Of a DNA stretch of 64,000 bases, positions 36,253 to 45,032 are shown one piece after another. The notes under the pieces are model-generated. The model was not told the origin of the DNA. It made no database searches and saw only the letters and a list, made by a program, of their open reading frames with translations. Location of the stretch: positions 2,356,001-2,420,000 of the forward strand of contig OZ251457.1 of NCBI GenBank assembly GCA_965242565.1, read 5' to 3'. Numbering within the stretch: the first letter of the stretch is position 1; every line of letters starts with the position of its first letter. The translations under genes were made by a program, and so were the position numbers. Source of the DNA: CATQGW01 sp965242565. Lineage in GTDB: Bacteria; Chloroflexota; Dehalococcoidia; Bin125.

Positions 36253-37575
36253 ATGACACTGCCCTACGCCGAAATTTTGCCCCTGACCGCCGCTGCCGAC
36301 GACGCGGGGCGGTTGTCGATCGGCGGCTGCGATCTGCGCGAGCTGGCGGACCGCTTCGGCACGCCGCTCTACGTCTACGACGAGCACAGCATCCGCGAAG
36401 CCTGCCGCGCCTACCGCGGCGCATTCGAGGCCGAGCTGCCCAGCGTGCGCGTGCTCTACGCCGCGAAAGCCTGGCTCTCGCCCGCGCTGACCCGCATCCT
36501 CGTTGAAGAAGGCTTGGGCATGGACGTGGTCTCGGGCGGCGAGCTGCACACCGCGCTGGCCGGCGGCATGCCCGCCGAGCAGCTCGGCTTCCACGGCAAC
36601 GCCAAAGGCGTAGACGAGCTGAAACAGGCCCTCGACGCCGGCGTGGGCCGCATCATCGTCGACAACGACGACGAGCTGGACACGCTGGACCGCCTGACGC
36701 GCGAGCGCAACGCCGCCCAGACGATCATGCTGCGAATCACGCCCGGCGTGAACGCGCGCACGCACGTCAAGACCACCACCGGGCTGCGCGACAGCAAGTT
36801 CGGCTTCCCGCTGCCGAGCGGCCAGGCGGCAGCGGCGGTAGAGCGCGCGCTCGCCGCGCCCAAACTCGAGCTGAGCGGCTTCCACATCCACCTCGGCTCG
36901 CCGATCTACGACCTCCAGCCCTACCGCGACGGCATCGCCGTGGCGGCCGGCTTCGCGGCCGAGATGCAGCAGCGGCACGGCTACCGCTGGCGCGAGTTCA
37001 GCCCCGGCGGCGGCTTCGCGATCGGCTACACCGACGACCGACTGCCGCCCGACCACGCGGCCTACGCGGAGGCGGTCAGCGGCGCCCTGCGCGCGGCCTG
37101 CGAGGATCACGGCCTGCCGCTGCCGGAGGTGCATATCGAGCCGGGCCGCTCCGTCGTGGGACGCGCCGGCCTCGCGCTCTACTCGGTGGTCAGCCGCAAG
37201 GAGATTCCGGGCACCCGCAGCTACGTGGCGGTCGACGGCGGCATGGCCGACAACGTGCGGCCGGCGATGTACGACTCCCAATACCGCGCGCTCGCAGCGG
37301 AGCGCATACGCGCGCCTGCCGAACGCACCGTCACGATCGCCGGCAAGTTCTGCGAGAGCGGCGATGTGCTGGTGCGCGACGCAGAGCTGCCCGACCTACA
37401 ACCCGGCGAGCTGATCGCGATGCCCGCCGCCGGCGCATACCAACTGGCGATGGAGAGCAACTACAACCTCGCGCTGCGGCCCGCCGTCGTGCTCGTGCGC
37501 GACGGCGAAGCGCGGCTCGCCCGCCGCCGCCAGACCTTCGAGGACCTGCTCGCGCTCGAAATGCTGGACGCCTGA
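36253..37575 (+). CDS. lysA: Diaminopimelate decarboxylase
   Basis: A 440-residue PLP enzyme for the last step of lysine synthesis. The PLP lysine is Lys72 in VLYAAKAW; the phosphate-binding glycines are in FSPGGGFAIGYT; HIEPGRS and the substrate/dimer motif CESGDVL are present. The ATG at 36253 gives the family N-terminus; there is open frame upstream, but it lies opposite the MBL gene. Its stop overlaps the next gene start by one base (TGATG). An N-terminal extension of about 20 residues precedes the family core. Confidence 0.95.
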   Translation: MTLPYAEILPLTAAADDAGRLSIGGCDLRELADRFGTPLYVYDEHSIREACRAYRGAFEAELPSVRVLYAAKAWLSPALTRILVEEGLGMDVVSGGELHTALAGGMPAEQLGFHGNAKGVDELKQALDAGVGRIIVDNDDELDTLDRLTRERNAAQTIMLRITPGVNARTHVKTTTGLRDSKFGFPLPSGQAAAAVERALAAPKLELSGFHIHLGSPIYDLQPYRDGIAVAAGFAAEMQQRHGYRWREFSPGGGFAIGYTDDRLPPDHAAYAEAVSGALRAACEDHGLPLPEVHIEPGRSVVGRAGLALYSVVSRKEIPGTRSYVAVDGGMADNVRPAMYDSQYRALAAERIRAPAERTVTIAGKFCESGDVLVRDAELPDLQPGELIAMPAAGAYQLAMESNYNLALRPAVVLVRDGEARLARRRQTFEDLLALEMLDA

Positions 37576-38684
37576 TGCCAGCGGACATACTGGCGGACAT
37601 GCCAGCGGAAACGGCAGCGTCCCGCTTCGACGCCCACGGCGGCACGATCGCCCTCCGCGCGCTGGAAGCAATGCTCGACGCCGGACGCCTCCCCCACGCG
37701 CTGCTGATCAGCGGCCCCGAGGGCATCGGCAAGCACCGGCTGGCCCGACAGATCGCCCAGGCCGTCGTCTGCGAGCAGCCCCCGCCACCCTGCGGACGCT
37801 GCCGACCCTGCCGCCGCGTGCTCGACCCCGACCTCCCACGCGAACCAATCCGCCACGCCGATATCGCGCTCGTCCAGCGCGGCGGCATCTGCGCCGTCAA
37901 CGACCACGACCACAGCCGCTCCCGCACCATCGGCATCTGCCAGGTCCGCTGGATCGAACACGTCACCTCGATCAAACCCTTTGAAGGCCCCAATCGCGTG
38001 ATGATCGTCGACCCCGCCGACGCGCTCACCACCGAAGCCGCCGACGCCTTCCTCAAAACGCTCGAAGAACCCCCGCTCGGCGTCTACTTCGTCCTGCTCA
38101 GCGCCCGCGAGTCCCTGCTCTCCGAGACCATCCGCTCGCGCTGCCGCGCCCTCCGCCTCGCCCCGCTCAGCGAACCGCGCACCGAAGCCTGGCTGCGCCA
38201 ACGCCTGCCCGACGCCGCAGAACCGGCCGTTCGCCAGCTCGCCCGCCAGTCGCGCGGGCGCATCGGCTGGCTCGATTCGGAGCTGGCCGAGGGCGACCCC
38301 CTCGCCATCCGCGCCGCACAGGTCGAAGAACTCCTGCGCCTCGCCCACGCCTCACGCGCCGACCGCCTCGCCACCGCCGAGCAACTCACCGGGCGCGGCG
38401 CGGGCAGCGGACCGCAGGCGCTCGACGACCTGCTGTTGCTGCTCGGCGCGTGGGTCGATTGGTGGCGCGATCTCTGGCTCGCCCGCGAGGGCCGCGCCGA
38501 GGGAATTGTCCACACCACGCTCAGCGAATCGGTCGAAGCGCAGGCAGCGCGGTACGCTCCTGAGCAGATCAGCGGCTTCCTGCAGACGCTGCAACGCACC
38601 CGGCGCTATCTGCGCACCGGCGTCAACGCGCGGCTCGCCCTCGAAGCCATGCTGCTCCGCATCCCCGCCGCACACGGAGCCTGA
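37575..38684 (+). CDS. holB: DNA polymerase III subunit delta'
   Basis: A 369-residue clamp-loader AAA+ protein. It has a P-loop GPEGIGKH (47-54) and a zinc module (C66, C73, C76, C79; CGRCRPC), then a sensor region with FLKTLEEPP. Its P-loop lacks the GKT/S ending, as in typical delta' subunits that do not hydrolyse ATP. An insertion around NDHDHSRSRTIGICQVRWIEH is longer than usual. It works with gamma/tau and delta to load the sliding clamp. It precedes a PSP1 gene, a frequent neighbour. Confidence 0.93.
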   Translation: MPADILADMPAETAASRFDAHGGTIALRALEAMLDAGRLPHALLISGPEGIGKHRLARQIAQAVVCEQPPPPCGRCRPCRRVLDPDLPREPIRHADIALVQRGGICAVNDHDHSRSRTIGICQVRWIEHVTSIKPFEGPNRVMIVDPADALTTEAADAFLKTLEEPPLGVYFVLLSARESLLSETIRSRCRALRLAPLSEPRTEAWLRQRLPDAAEPAVRQLARQSRGRIGWLDSELAEGDPLAIRAAQVEELLRLAHASRADRLATAEQLTGRGAGSGPQALDDLLLLLGAWVDWWRDLWLAREGRAEGIVHTTLSESVEAQAARYAPEQISGFLQTLQRTRRYLRTGVNARLALEAMLLRIPAAHGA

Positions 38685-38685
38685 C

Positions 38686-40026
38686 ATGACCGACACCGAC
38701 ACGGCGACAACAACGCCCGCAACAACGCCCGACAGCGCCGAACCAATCGAAACGCCGCAGACGCCGCAGACACCCCAAATAGTGGTCGGCGTCCGCTTCC
38801 ACGAAGCCGCCCGCCTGCACCACTACAGCGCCCCCGCCGGCGCCCTCTTCGTCGGCGACTACGTCGTCGTCGAAACCGCCCGCGGCGAAGAACTCGCCCG
38901 TGTCGTCGCCACGCCCGACCCCGCAGAAGAGCCGAGCAGCGTCCCCCGCGGCGTCCGCCCCATCCTGCGCCAGGCCGCGCGCGAAGACCGCGACCGCGCC
39001 GCCGCCGGACGCGAGCGCGCCGCGCACATCGTCGAACAACTGCGCCGCATCGCCCTGCGCGACCAACTCGACCTCTACCCCGTCGCCGTGCAACTCAACC
39101 TCAACGGCGACGAGGGCACGGGCTACTTCCAGGCCTCCGACCACGTCGACTTCCGCGCCGCCGTCGAGGAAATCGAAGCCGAACACGGCGTCGCCCTGCA
39201 CATGCAGCAGGCCGGCCCCCGCGACCGCGCCAAACTCGTCGACGGCTACGACATCTGCGGCCTCCGCCTCTGCTGCGCCTCCTGGATGACCAGCTTCCCC
39301 AAAGTCGGCATCCGCAACGCCAAAACCCAGGGCCTCTCGCTCAACCCCGACAGCATCTCCGGCGTCTGCGGGCGCCTGCTCTGCTGCCTCACCTTCGAGC
39401 ACGACGTCTACCGCGAAATGCGCGGCACCCTCCCCAAACTCGGCAAGCGCGTCAGCACCCCCGCCGGCATGGGCAAAGTGATCAAGCAAAACATCCTCCG
39501 GCAATACGTCACCATCGCCCTCGACGACCACCCCGAGCGCGTCGACGTCCCCGTCGCCGAAATCGGCCTCGCCGTCCGCACCGAAGACGCCCCCAACCAG
39601 GCCCTAGTCGCAGAAGAACAGCGCGAGCCGCGCGAGCGCGAGCGCGAGCCGCGGCGCGACGCCCCCCCACGCCAGCGCCGCACCCAACCCCGCGACCGCC
39701 AAGCTCAACCCAACCAACCGCGCACCCAACGAGCCCCCCGAGACCAGCGCGAACCAGGCGACCGACGCGACCAGCAAGAGCAGCGCGACCGGCCGCGCAC
39801 CGAAACACCCCCGCGCGAGCAGCGCGACCGGCCGCACGCCGAGCCGGCGCGCGAAGCGCCGCCGGAGCAAGAACCCCAGACGCGCCGTCGCCGTCGCCGT
39901 CGCACCGTCAACCAGGACTCCCCCCCGCGCCCCACCGTCCAACCCTCCCCCCGCACCGCCGACGCCCCGCCACCCCGCCGCCGCAAGCGCCGCCCCCGCC
40001 AAACAAAACCCGACCCCAACGACTAA
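38686..40026 (+). CDS. PSP1 domain protein (RicT/YaaT-like) with a long Arg/Pro/Gln-rich tail
   Basis: A 446-residue protein. Residues about 30-300 are the PSP1 domain, with the cysteine-rich signatures ICGLRLCCASWM and GVCGRLLCCLTFEH that in RicT bind an Fe-S cluster. In Bacillus this protein is part of the Y complex that affects RNase Y. From about residue 310 the rest is low-complexity, rich in Arg, Pro and Gln, and would be disordered and basic, possibly RNA-binding. The ATG at 38686 is one base after the holB stop region. Codons here are strongly C-ending. Confidence 0.9.
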   Translation: MTDTDTATTTPATTPDSAEPIETPQTPQTPQIVVGVRFHEAARLHHYSAPAGALFVGDYVVVETARGEELARVVATPDPAEEPSSVPRGVRPILRQAAREDRDRAAAGRERAAHIVEQLRRIALRDQLDLYPVAVQLNLNGDEGTGYFQASDHVDFRAAVEEIEAEHGVALHMQQAGPRDRAKLVDGYDICGLRLCCASWMTSFPKVGIRNAKTQGLSLNPDSISGVCGRLLCCLTFEHDVYREMRGTLPKLGKRVSTPAGMGKVIKQNILRQYVTIALDDHPERVDVPVAEIGLAVRTEDAPNQALVAEEQREPREREREPRRDAPPRQRRTQPRDRQAQPNQPRTQRAPRDQREPGDRRDQQEQRDRPRTETPPREQRDRPHAEPAREAPPEQEPQTRRRRRRRTVNQDSPPRPTVQPSPRTADAPPPRRRKRRPRQTKPDPND

Positions 40027-40732
40027 ACGCCGCACCACCCCTCCACCATTCCCACCCCTCCCCTCCGTCATTCCCGCGCCCCCTCCGCCATACCCGTCCT
40101 CCTCTCTCCGTCATTCCCGCCCTCCCCTTCCCCGTCATTCCCGCCCTCCTTTCCCCCGTCATTCCCGCCCTCCTTTTTCCGTCATTCCCGCCCCCGAGCG
40201 GGAATCTCCCCGTGCGGCCTCCAGCGCCACTTCCCGCCACCTCCCCCTCGCCACTCCCACGCCCCTTCCCCGTCATTCCCGCCCCCTTCCCCCGTCATTC
40301 CCGCGAAAGCGGGAATCGGCCACGAACCACCTCCACCGCACGCCGCGCCCCCCAAAGACGGTCAAGGGCGGCAACAACCCCCTCCGCGAACGCCGACAGA
40401 TTCCCGCTCGGAGGCGGGAATGACGGAGAGAGAAGGACGCGGGAATGACGGAAAAAGCACCCCCCAAGACGGTCAAGAACGACAACAACCCCCTCCGCGA
40501 ACGCAGACAGATTCCCGCTCGGGGGCGGGAATGACGGAAAAAGCACCCCCCAAGACGGTCAAGGACGGCAGCAACCCCCTCCGCGAACGCAGACAGATTC
40601 CCGCTCGGGGGCGGGAATGACGGAAAAAGGACGCGGGAATGACGGAAAAAGGACGCGGGAATGACGGAGAGAGAAGGACGCGGGAATGACGGAAAAAAGA
40701 ACCCAACCCCAGAACTCCGCTAGCATCGCAGC
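40027..40732. repeat. Dense ATTCCC-palindrome repeat field, left of the GIY-YIG gene
   Basis: No gene apart from repeats. Hairpins ATTCCCGC..GCGGGAAT with variable loops occur near 40187-40208, 40297-40316, 40400-40422, 40510-40532 and 40598-40620, many joined by runs of CGTCATTCCCGCC. Three longer units begin AAGACGGTCAAG at 40355, 40466 and 40552 and contain a hairpin each. The hairpins read in opposite orientation on the two sides of about 40.35 kb. The hairpins resemble the dRS3-like palindromes known from other bacteria. Confidence 0.9.
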
Positions 40733-41044
40733 GTGAAAAACGTGAAAACCCCCTGCGTCTACATCATCGCCAACAAGCCCCACGGCATCGTCTACACCGG
40801 CGTCACCTCCAACCTGCCCCAGCGCATCTGGCAGCACAAAAACGGCGTCGTCTCCGGCTTCAGCCGCCGCTACGGCCTGCACACCCTCGTCTACTACGAA
40901 GTCCACGAGGAGATGGAGAGCGCCATCAGGCGCGAAAAGGCCATTAAACGCTGGCGCCGTCGCTGGAAAGACGAGCTCATCGAGCAGCGCAACCCCGACT
41001 GGCGCGACCTCTACAACGAAATCATCGGCGAAGGCCCCATCTAG
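40733..41044 (+). CDS. Single-domain GIY-YIG nuclease embedded in palindromic repeats
   Basis: A 103-residue protein that is nearly all GIY-YIG domain: CVYIIANKP, then VYTGVTSNL, the catalytic-type Arg and His in PQRIWQHKNG, and the metal-binding Glu in ESAIRREKAIKRW. The C-terminus ELIEQRNPDWRDLYNEI is typical of the short UPF0213/YhbQ-like group. Likely a DNA single- or double-strand nuclease, substrate unknown. It starts with GTG, 6 bases after a TAGCAT hexamer and without a ribosome-binding site, so it may be leaderless. It stands alone with about 0.7 kb of palindromic repeats on the left and 1.1 kb on the right. Confidence 0.88.
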   Translation: MKNVKTPCVYIIANKPHGIVYTGVTSNLPQRIWQHKNGVVSGFSRRYGLHTLVYYEVHEEMESAIRREKAIKRWRRRWKDELIEQRNPDWRDLYNEIIGEGPI

Positions 41045-42175
41045 CCGCCCCCCTCTCCCTTCCGTCATTCCCGCGCCCCCCTTTTCCCGTCATTCCCGCC
41101 CTCCCCTTCCCCGTCATTCCCGCCCCCGAGCGGGAATCGGCCGCGAACCACCTCCGACGCCACTTCCCGCCGCCTCCCTCCGCCATACCCGTCCTCCTCT
41201 CTCCGTCATTCCCGCCCTCCCCTTCCCCGTCATTCCCGCCCCCGAGCGGGAATCGGCCGCGAACCACCTCCGACGCCACTTCCCGCCGCCATACCCGTCC
41301 TCCTCTCTCCGTCATTCCCGCCCTCCCCTTCCCCGTCATTCCCGCCCCCGAGCGGGAATCTCCCCGCGCAGCCTCCAACGCCACTTCCCGCCCCCCTTCC
41401 CCCGTCATTCCCGCGAAAGCGGGAATCGGCCGCGAACCGCCTCCGACGCACGCCGCGCCCCCCCAAGACGGTCAAGGGCGGCAACAACCCCCTCCGCGAA
41501 CGCAGACAGATTCCCGCTCGGGGGCGGGAATGACGGAAAAAAGGACACCCCCAAGACGGTCAAGGGCGGCAACAACCCCCTCCGCGAACGCAGACAGATT
41601 CCCGCTCGGGGGCGGGAATGACGGAAAAAAGGACACCCCCAAGACGGTCAAGGGCGGCAACAACCCCCTCCGCGAACGCAGACAGATTCCCGCTCGGAGG
41701 CGGGAATGACGAAAAAAGGGACGCCCCAAGACGGTCAAGGACGGCAGCAACCCCCTCCGCGAACGCCGACAGATTCCCGCTCGGGGGCGGGAATGACGAA
41801 AAAAGGGACGCCCCAAGACGGTCAAGGACGGCAACAACCCCCTCGGTGAACGCAGACAGATTCCCGCTCGGGGGCGGGAATGACGAAAGAAAGAGACGCG
41901 GGTATGACGGAGTAGGAGGGGGCGCGGGTATGACGGAGTAGGAGGGGGCGCGGGTATGACGGAGAGGGGGGGCGCGGGTATGACGAGAGGGCGAGGGGCG
42001 AGCGGCGGAAGCGGCGTGGGCGCCGCTCGCGTCGAGATACCCCCGTTCGAGCCGGGGGCGGGCTCCGCGGCAAGCGCGGGTATGACGCGGCGCAAGCCGC
42101 GCGGCGCGTTAACGCGCCGCAGGGCGGGGGCTGCGCCCCCGCCCTGCGGATTGGGTCCGGCTCCGATGGAGCGGG
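41045..42175. repeat. Dense palindromic and tandem repeat field, right of the GIY-YIG gene
   Basis: 41060-41430: ATTCCC palindromes in one orientation, repeatedly followed by CGGCCGCGAACCACCTCCGA. 41465-41890: five tandem units with starts at 41465, 41553, 41641, 41728 and 41815 (period 87-88), each AAGACGGTCAAGG.. plus an inverted-orientation ATTCCC hairpin. 41900-42090: GCGGGTATGACG repeats and a nested ATACCC palindrome (42038-42083). Differences among units are scattered point changes. No ORF is supported here. Confidence 0.92.
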
Positions 42176-44638
42176 CTAGCCGCCGATCCAGAGCACCGCG
42201 CCGCGGCTCACCGCGAAGTCCTCCGAACCCGGCGGCGAGACGCCGTCCACCACCGCGTACAGCGTCCAGGCCTGCAGCGACGGCTGCCAGATCCGAATCG
42301 CCGTCACGTTGCCCAGGCCGGCCAGCAGCGCCGAGGCGCTCGTCGGCGTCTCGCCCAGGTAGGACGCGAACCCAGCCCGACCGCTCAGGTTGTCCGCCGG
42401 GTTGGTCGGCTCCGGCGGGGCCGCCGGCGTGCCGACGTTCTCGCTCCAGAAGCCCGTGCCCGCGCCCGAGGTCAGCGTGACCCAGGCCCGACCTTCGCCG
42501 ATCACCACGTACTGCGCCGCGGCCTGACCGTCCTTCGTCGCCGCCTGCTTGCTGATCGCGACCAGCTTCGCGGCCGGCTGCGGATCCGCCCAGACGACCG
42601 GCGTGCCGTCCGGCACCGCGCTGCCGTCCGCGTTGCTCACCGTCGCGGTCAGCGTGAAGCGCGCGTTCGGCGCGAAATCGCTCTCGCTCACCGCCACCGT
42701 AATCGCGGCCGCTTCGCCCGCCACCGTGAAGCTCTGCGTCTGCTTCAGACTGCCCGCGCGCACCTCAATGGTGTACACGCCCGTCTTCAGCGCCGTCGCC
42801 GAACCCACGTTGATCTCCACCTGCAGGTTGCCGGCCGCGTCGCGCAGATCCGCCGGCGTGTCCGCGCCGTCCTGCAGCGGCCAGGTCGCCTGAATGCCCG
42901 TCGCCGTCTGGTTGACCGTCTTGCCGTCCGGATCCTTGATGATCGTCCGCCGACCGCTGGTCGGCACCGTCGCCCGGTTGCCGCTCGCGTCCGCCGCGCT
43001 GACCGAGAGCCGCAGCCGGTCGCGGGTGTCGTCGCCCGCGGTGTCCTTGTTCAGGATGCTCGAGGCCGGCTCGGTCAGCGTCATCGCGCTGGCCGTGCCC
43101 GTGAAGGTGATCTCGATCGGCCCCAGGCTGAACGAGGTACCGCTCGCGTTCAGCACGGTGCCCCGCACCATCGCCACGCCCGCTTTGGCCGGCGAGGGCG
43201 GCAGCACCCGGAAGCGAATGTCGCCCGTGTTGCTCGTGTTCAGCTGGCTCACCATGATCTGGCAGGCCAGACCGTCCTGCGCGCCCACGCACTCGCCCAC
43301 GCTGGGCGTGACCGAGGCCAGCCGCCCCATGTTGGTGTTGAGCAGGATCGTGCTCACGCTGCCCGAGGCCGAGGGCTTGCCGTTCTCGTTCAGAATGCTC
43401 AGCGAGAGCTGCGTGCCCTTGGTGTCCGAGGCCGCGATGATCGCCGGCCACGGCTGGCCCGCCGCGCCGCCCACCGTCGCCTGCGCCGCATCGGTCGCGC
43501 CCTGCGTCGCGAAGTCCAGCGTCGCCGTCTGCGCCTCGGCCACCGTGCCGATGTTGATCGCCAGGCTGTCCGTCAGCGTCATTTCGCCCGTGTTCGCGGC
43601 CATCGAGGTCGCGCCCAGGCCGAACGAGCTGTGCAGCTGGATGCTGGCCGAGACCGTGAAGGAGCCGTCCGGCGTGCCGCGCGGAATGGTCACCGAGGCG
43701 TCCTGCGCGTTCGGCACCCAGCGCCGCGCGCGCAGAAACTGCTCGTCTTCGGCCGCAATCATCGCGTCGTAGTCGCCGTTGTGGTCGGCGTATTCGTTGT
43801 GGCCCCGCCAGCCGAACTGCTCGTCGATCAGCACGATCTCGCAGCTCCAGGTGGTCACGTCGTCCGCCGTGCTCGCCAGGCAGGGTCCCTGCGCGCCCAT
43901 CGTGTCGGTGCGGTCCGGCAGGTAGTCCAGGCTGCCGGTCAGGCCGAAGGCCCCCGTGCTGCCGTAGGAGTCGCCGATCAGGCCGCGCCCGCTGTAGGGG
44001 ATCTTCCAGTCGTTGACCAGGTCCGGGGGGTTGATGACCGGGAGGTTGGTCCCGCAATGACTGCTGTGGTGGCCGTCCAGCGTCCGGCCCCATTCGTGGT
44101 ACACCACGTAGCCGCGCTTGTCGTCGAAGTCGTCGGCAATCTCGTTGTTCTCGTCGGGGTCGGTGCAGGCGGCCTCGTAGTTCGTCGGGTCGCGGTCGGC
44201 CCGGCCCAGACGCTCCGGGTCGATCCGCAGGGTGCGCCCGCCCGCGTTCTCCCACTCGTAGGGACCCGCGATCCGCAGCGTGCCCCCGGCCTGCAGGAAG
44301 AACGGGTCGCCGAAGGTGCCGTGGGCGTCCGGGGTGTACAGCGAGGACACGCCTTCGCCCGTCTTGCTGCTCGGCACGTCGAACTTGATCACGGCCTTGA
44401 TCCGCGCCGACGAACCGGCCGGCACGGTGTCGTCCGAATCGTCGATCAGGCTCAACTCCAGCCGGAAGTTGGTGCGGTCGTCGTTCTCGCCCGTCTGCAT
44501 GGCGTTGTTCGTGGTCTGCGCGCCGGCCGGCTGCAGGGCGCTCAGCGCGAGCGCCGCGGCCAGCGCCAGCAGCGCCGCCAACGCGGCCAGCGCCAACAGC
44601 CGCGCAGGACGCCGCCCCAGGATCTGAAGTGCGTTCAC
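42176..44638 (-). CDS. Large secreted Ig-like surface protein
   Basis: An 820-residue protein, no confident family. Residues 1-41 are a signal peptide (ALALSALQPAGAQ end). The body is rich in Thr, Ser, Gly and Asp with beta-strand-like segments; the part from about 370 on resembles invasin/bacterial Ig-like modules (ATVSNADGSAVPDGTPVVW). The last ~70 residues (from FASYLGETPTSASALLAGL to SRGAVLWIGG) look like a C-terminal domain I recall from other Chloroflexi surface proteins, containing IRIWQPSLQAWTLY. No membrane anchor or LPXTG. Cysteines are few. Confidence 0.72.
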   Translation of the reverse strand: MNALQILGRRPARLLALAALAALLALAAALALSALQPAGAQTTNNAMQTGENDDRTNFRLELSLIDDSDDTVPAGSSARIKAVIKFDVPSSKTGEGVSSLYTPDAHGTFGDPFFLQAGGTLRIAGPYEWENAGGRTLRIDPERLGRADRDPTNYEAACTDPDENNEIADDFDDKRGYVVYHEWGRTLDGHHSSHCGTNLPVINPPDLVNDWKIPYSGRGLIGDSYGSTGAFGLTGSLDYLPDRTDTMGAQGPCLASTADDVTTWSCEIVLIDEQFGWRGHNEYADHNGDYDAMIAAEDEQFLRARRWVPNAQDASVTIPRGTPDGSFTVSASIQLHSSFGLGATSMAANTGEMTLTDSLAINIGTVAEAQTATLDFATQGATDAAQATVGGAAGQPWPAIIAASDTKGTQLSLSILNENGKPSASGSVSTILLNTNMGRLASVTPSVGECVGAQDGLACQIMVSQLNTSNTGDIRFRVLPPSPAKAGVAMVRGTVLNASGTSFSLGPIEITFTGTASAMTLTEPASSILNKDTAGDDTRDRLRLSVSAADASGNRATVPTSGRRTIIKDPDGKTVNQTATGIQATWPLQDGADTPADLRDAAGNLQVEINVGSATALKTGVYTIEVRAGSLKQTQSFTVAGEAAAITVAVSESDFAPNARFTLTATVSNADGSAVPDGTPVVWADPQPAAKLVAISKQAATKDGQAAAQYVVIGEGRAWVTLTSGAGTGFWSENVGTPAAPPEPTNPADNLSGRAGFASYLGETPTSASALLAGLGNVTAIRIWQPSLQAWTLYAVVDGVSPPGSEDFAVSRGAVLWIGG

Positions 44639-44846
44639 ATGCCTCTCCTTTTCGAGTCCTCGCGCGACCGTCCCGACGAACGCGCACTGCTCTCTCCACC
44701 ACGCAATCTACACGATCACCCCCCATCAACGCACCCCCCAGACAAAAGGTTACCCACGCTTTACACCCGATGGGTCCACCAAATTCCACCAGGGGTCCAC
44801 ACGGGGCGGGGACGGGGCGGCGGAGGGGGGGGTCCGTCGCCCCCTT

Positions 44847-44996
44847 CCGTCGCCCCAGACTTGATCTGGGGCCCAAACCCAAGGTCGTGCGCGGCGCGGG
44901 GGCTCGAGCCATCCGCTGACGCCGTTCGCGGGCTACTCGGCGCCCCGCGCCGCCAACGACCGCCGTATGGGCCCCAGATCAAGTCTGGGGCGACGG
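44847..44996. mobile_element. 150-bp MITE-like element (left of inverted pair)
   Basis: Both ends carry the same palindrome-containing end in opposite orientation: CCGTCGCCCCAGA..TCTGGGGCCCA at the left and its inverse at the right. The interior is GC-rich and noncoding. It is almost identical in inverted orientation to 45665-45815. No transposase is nearby. The rest of the 44639-45032 gap holds only GC-rich sequence upstream of the large surface-protein gene. Confidence 0.8.
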
Positions 44997-45032
44997 ATCC
45001 TGGGGCGAGGTTGGAGGGGGCGGGAGTGGCAA

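Noticed and set aside
41465..41890. CRISPR array
   Set aside because: The units are nearly identical over their whole 87-88 bases, with no unique spacers, and contain hairpins; no cas genes are in the window.
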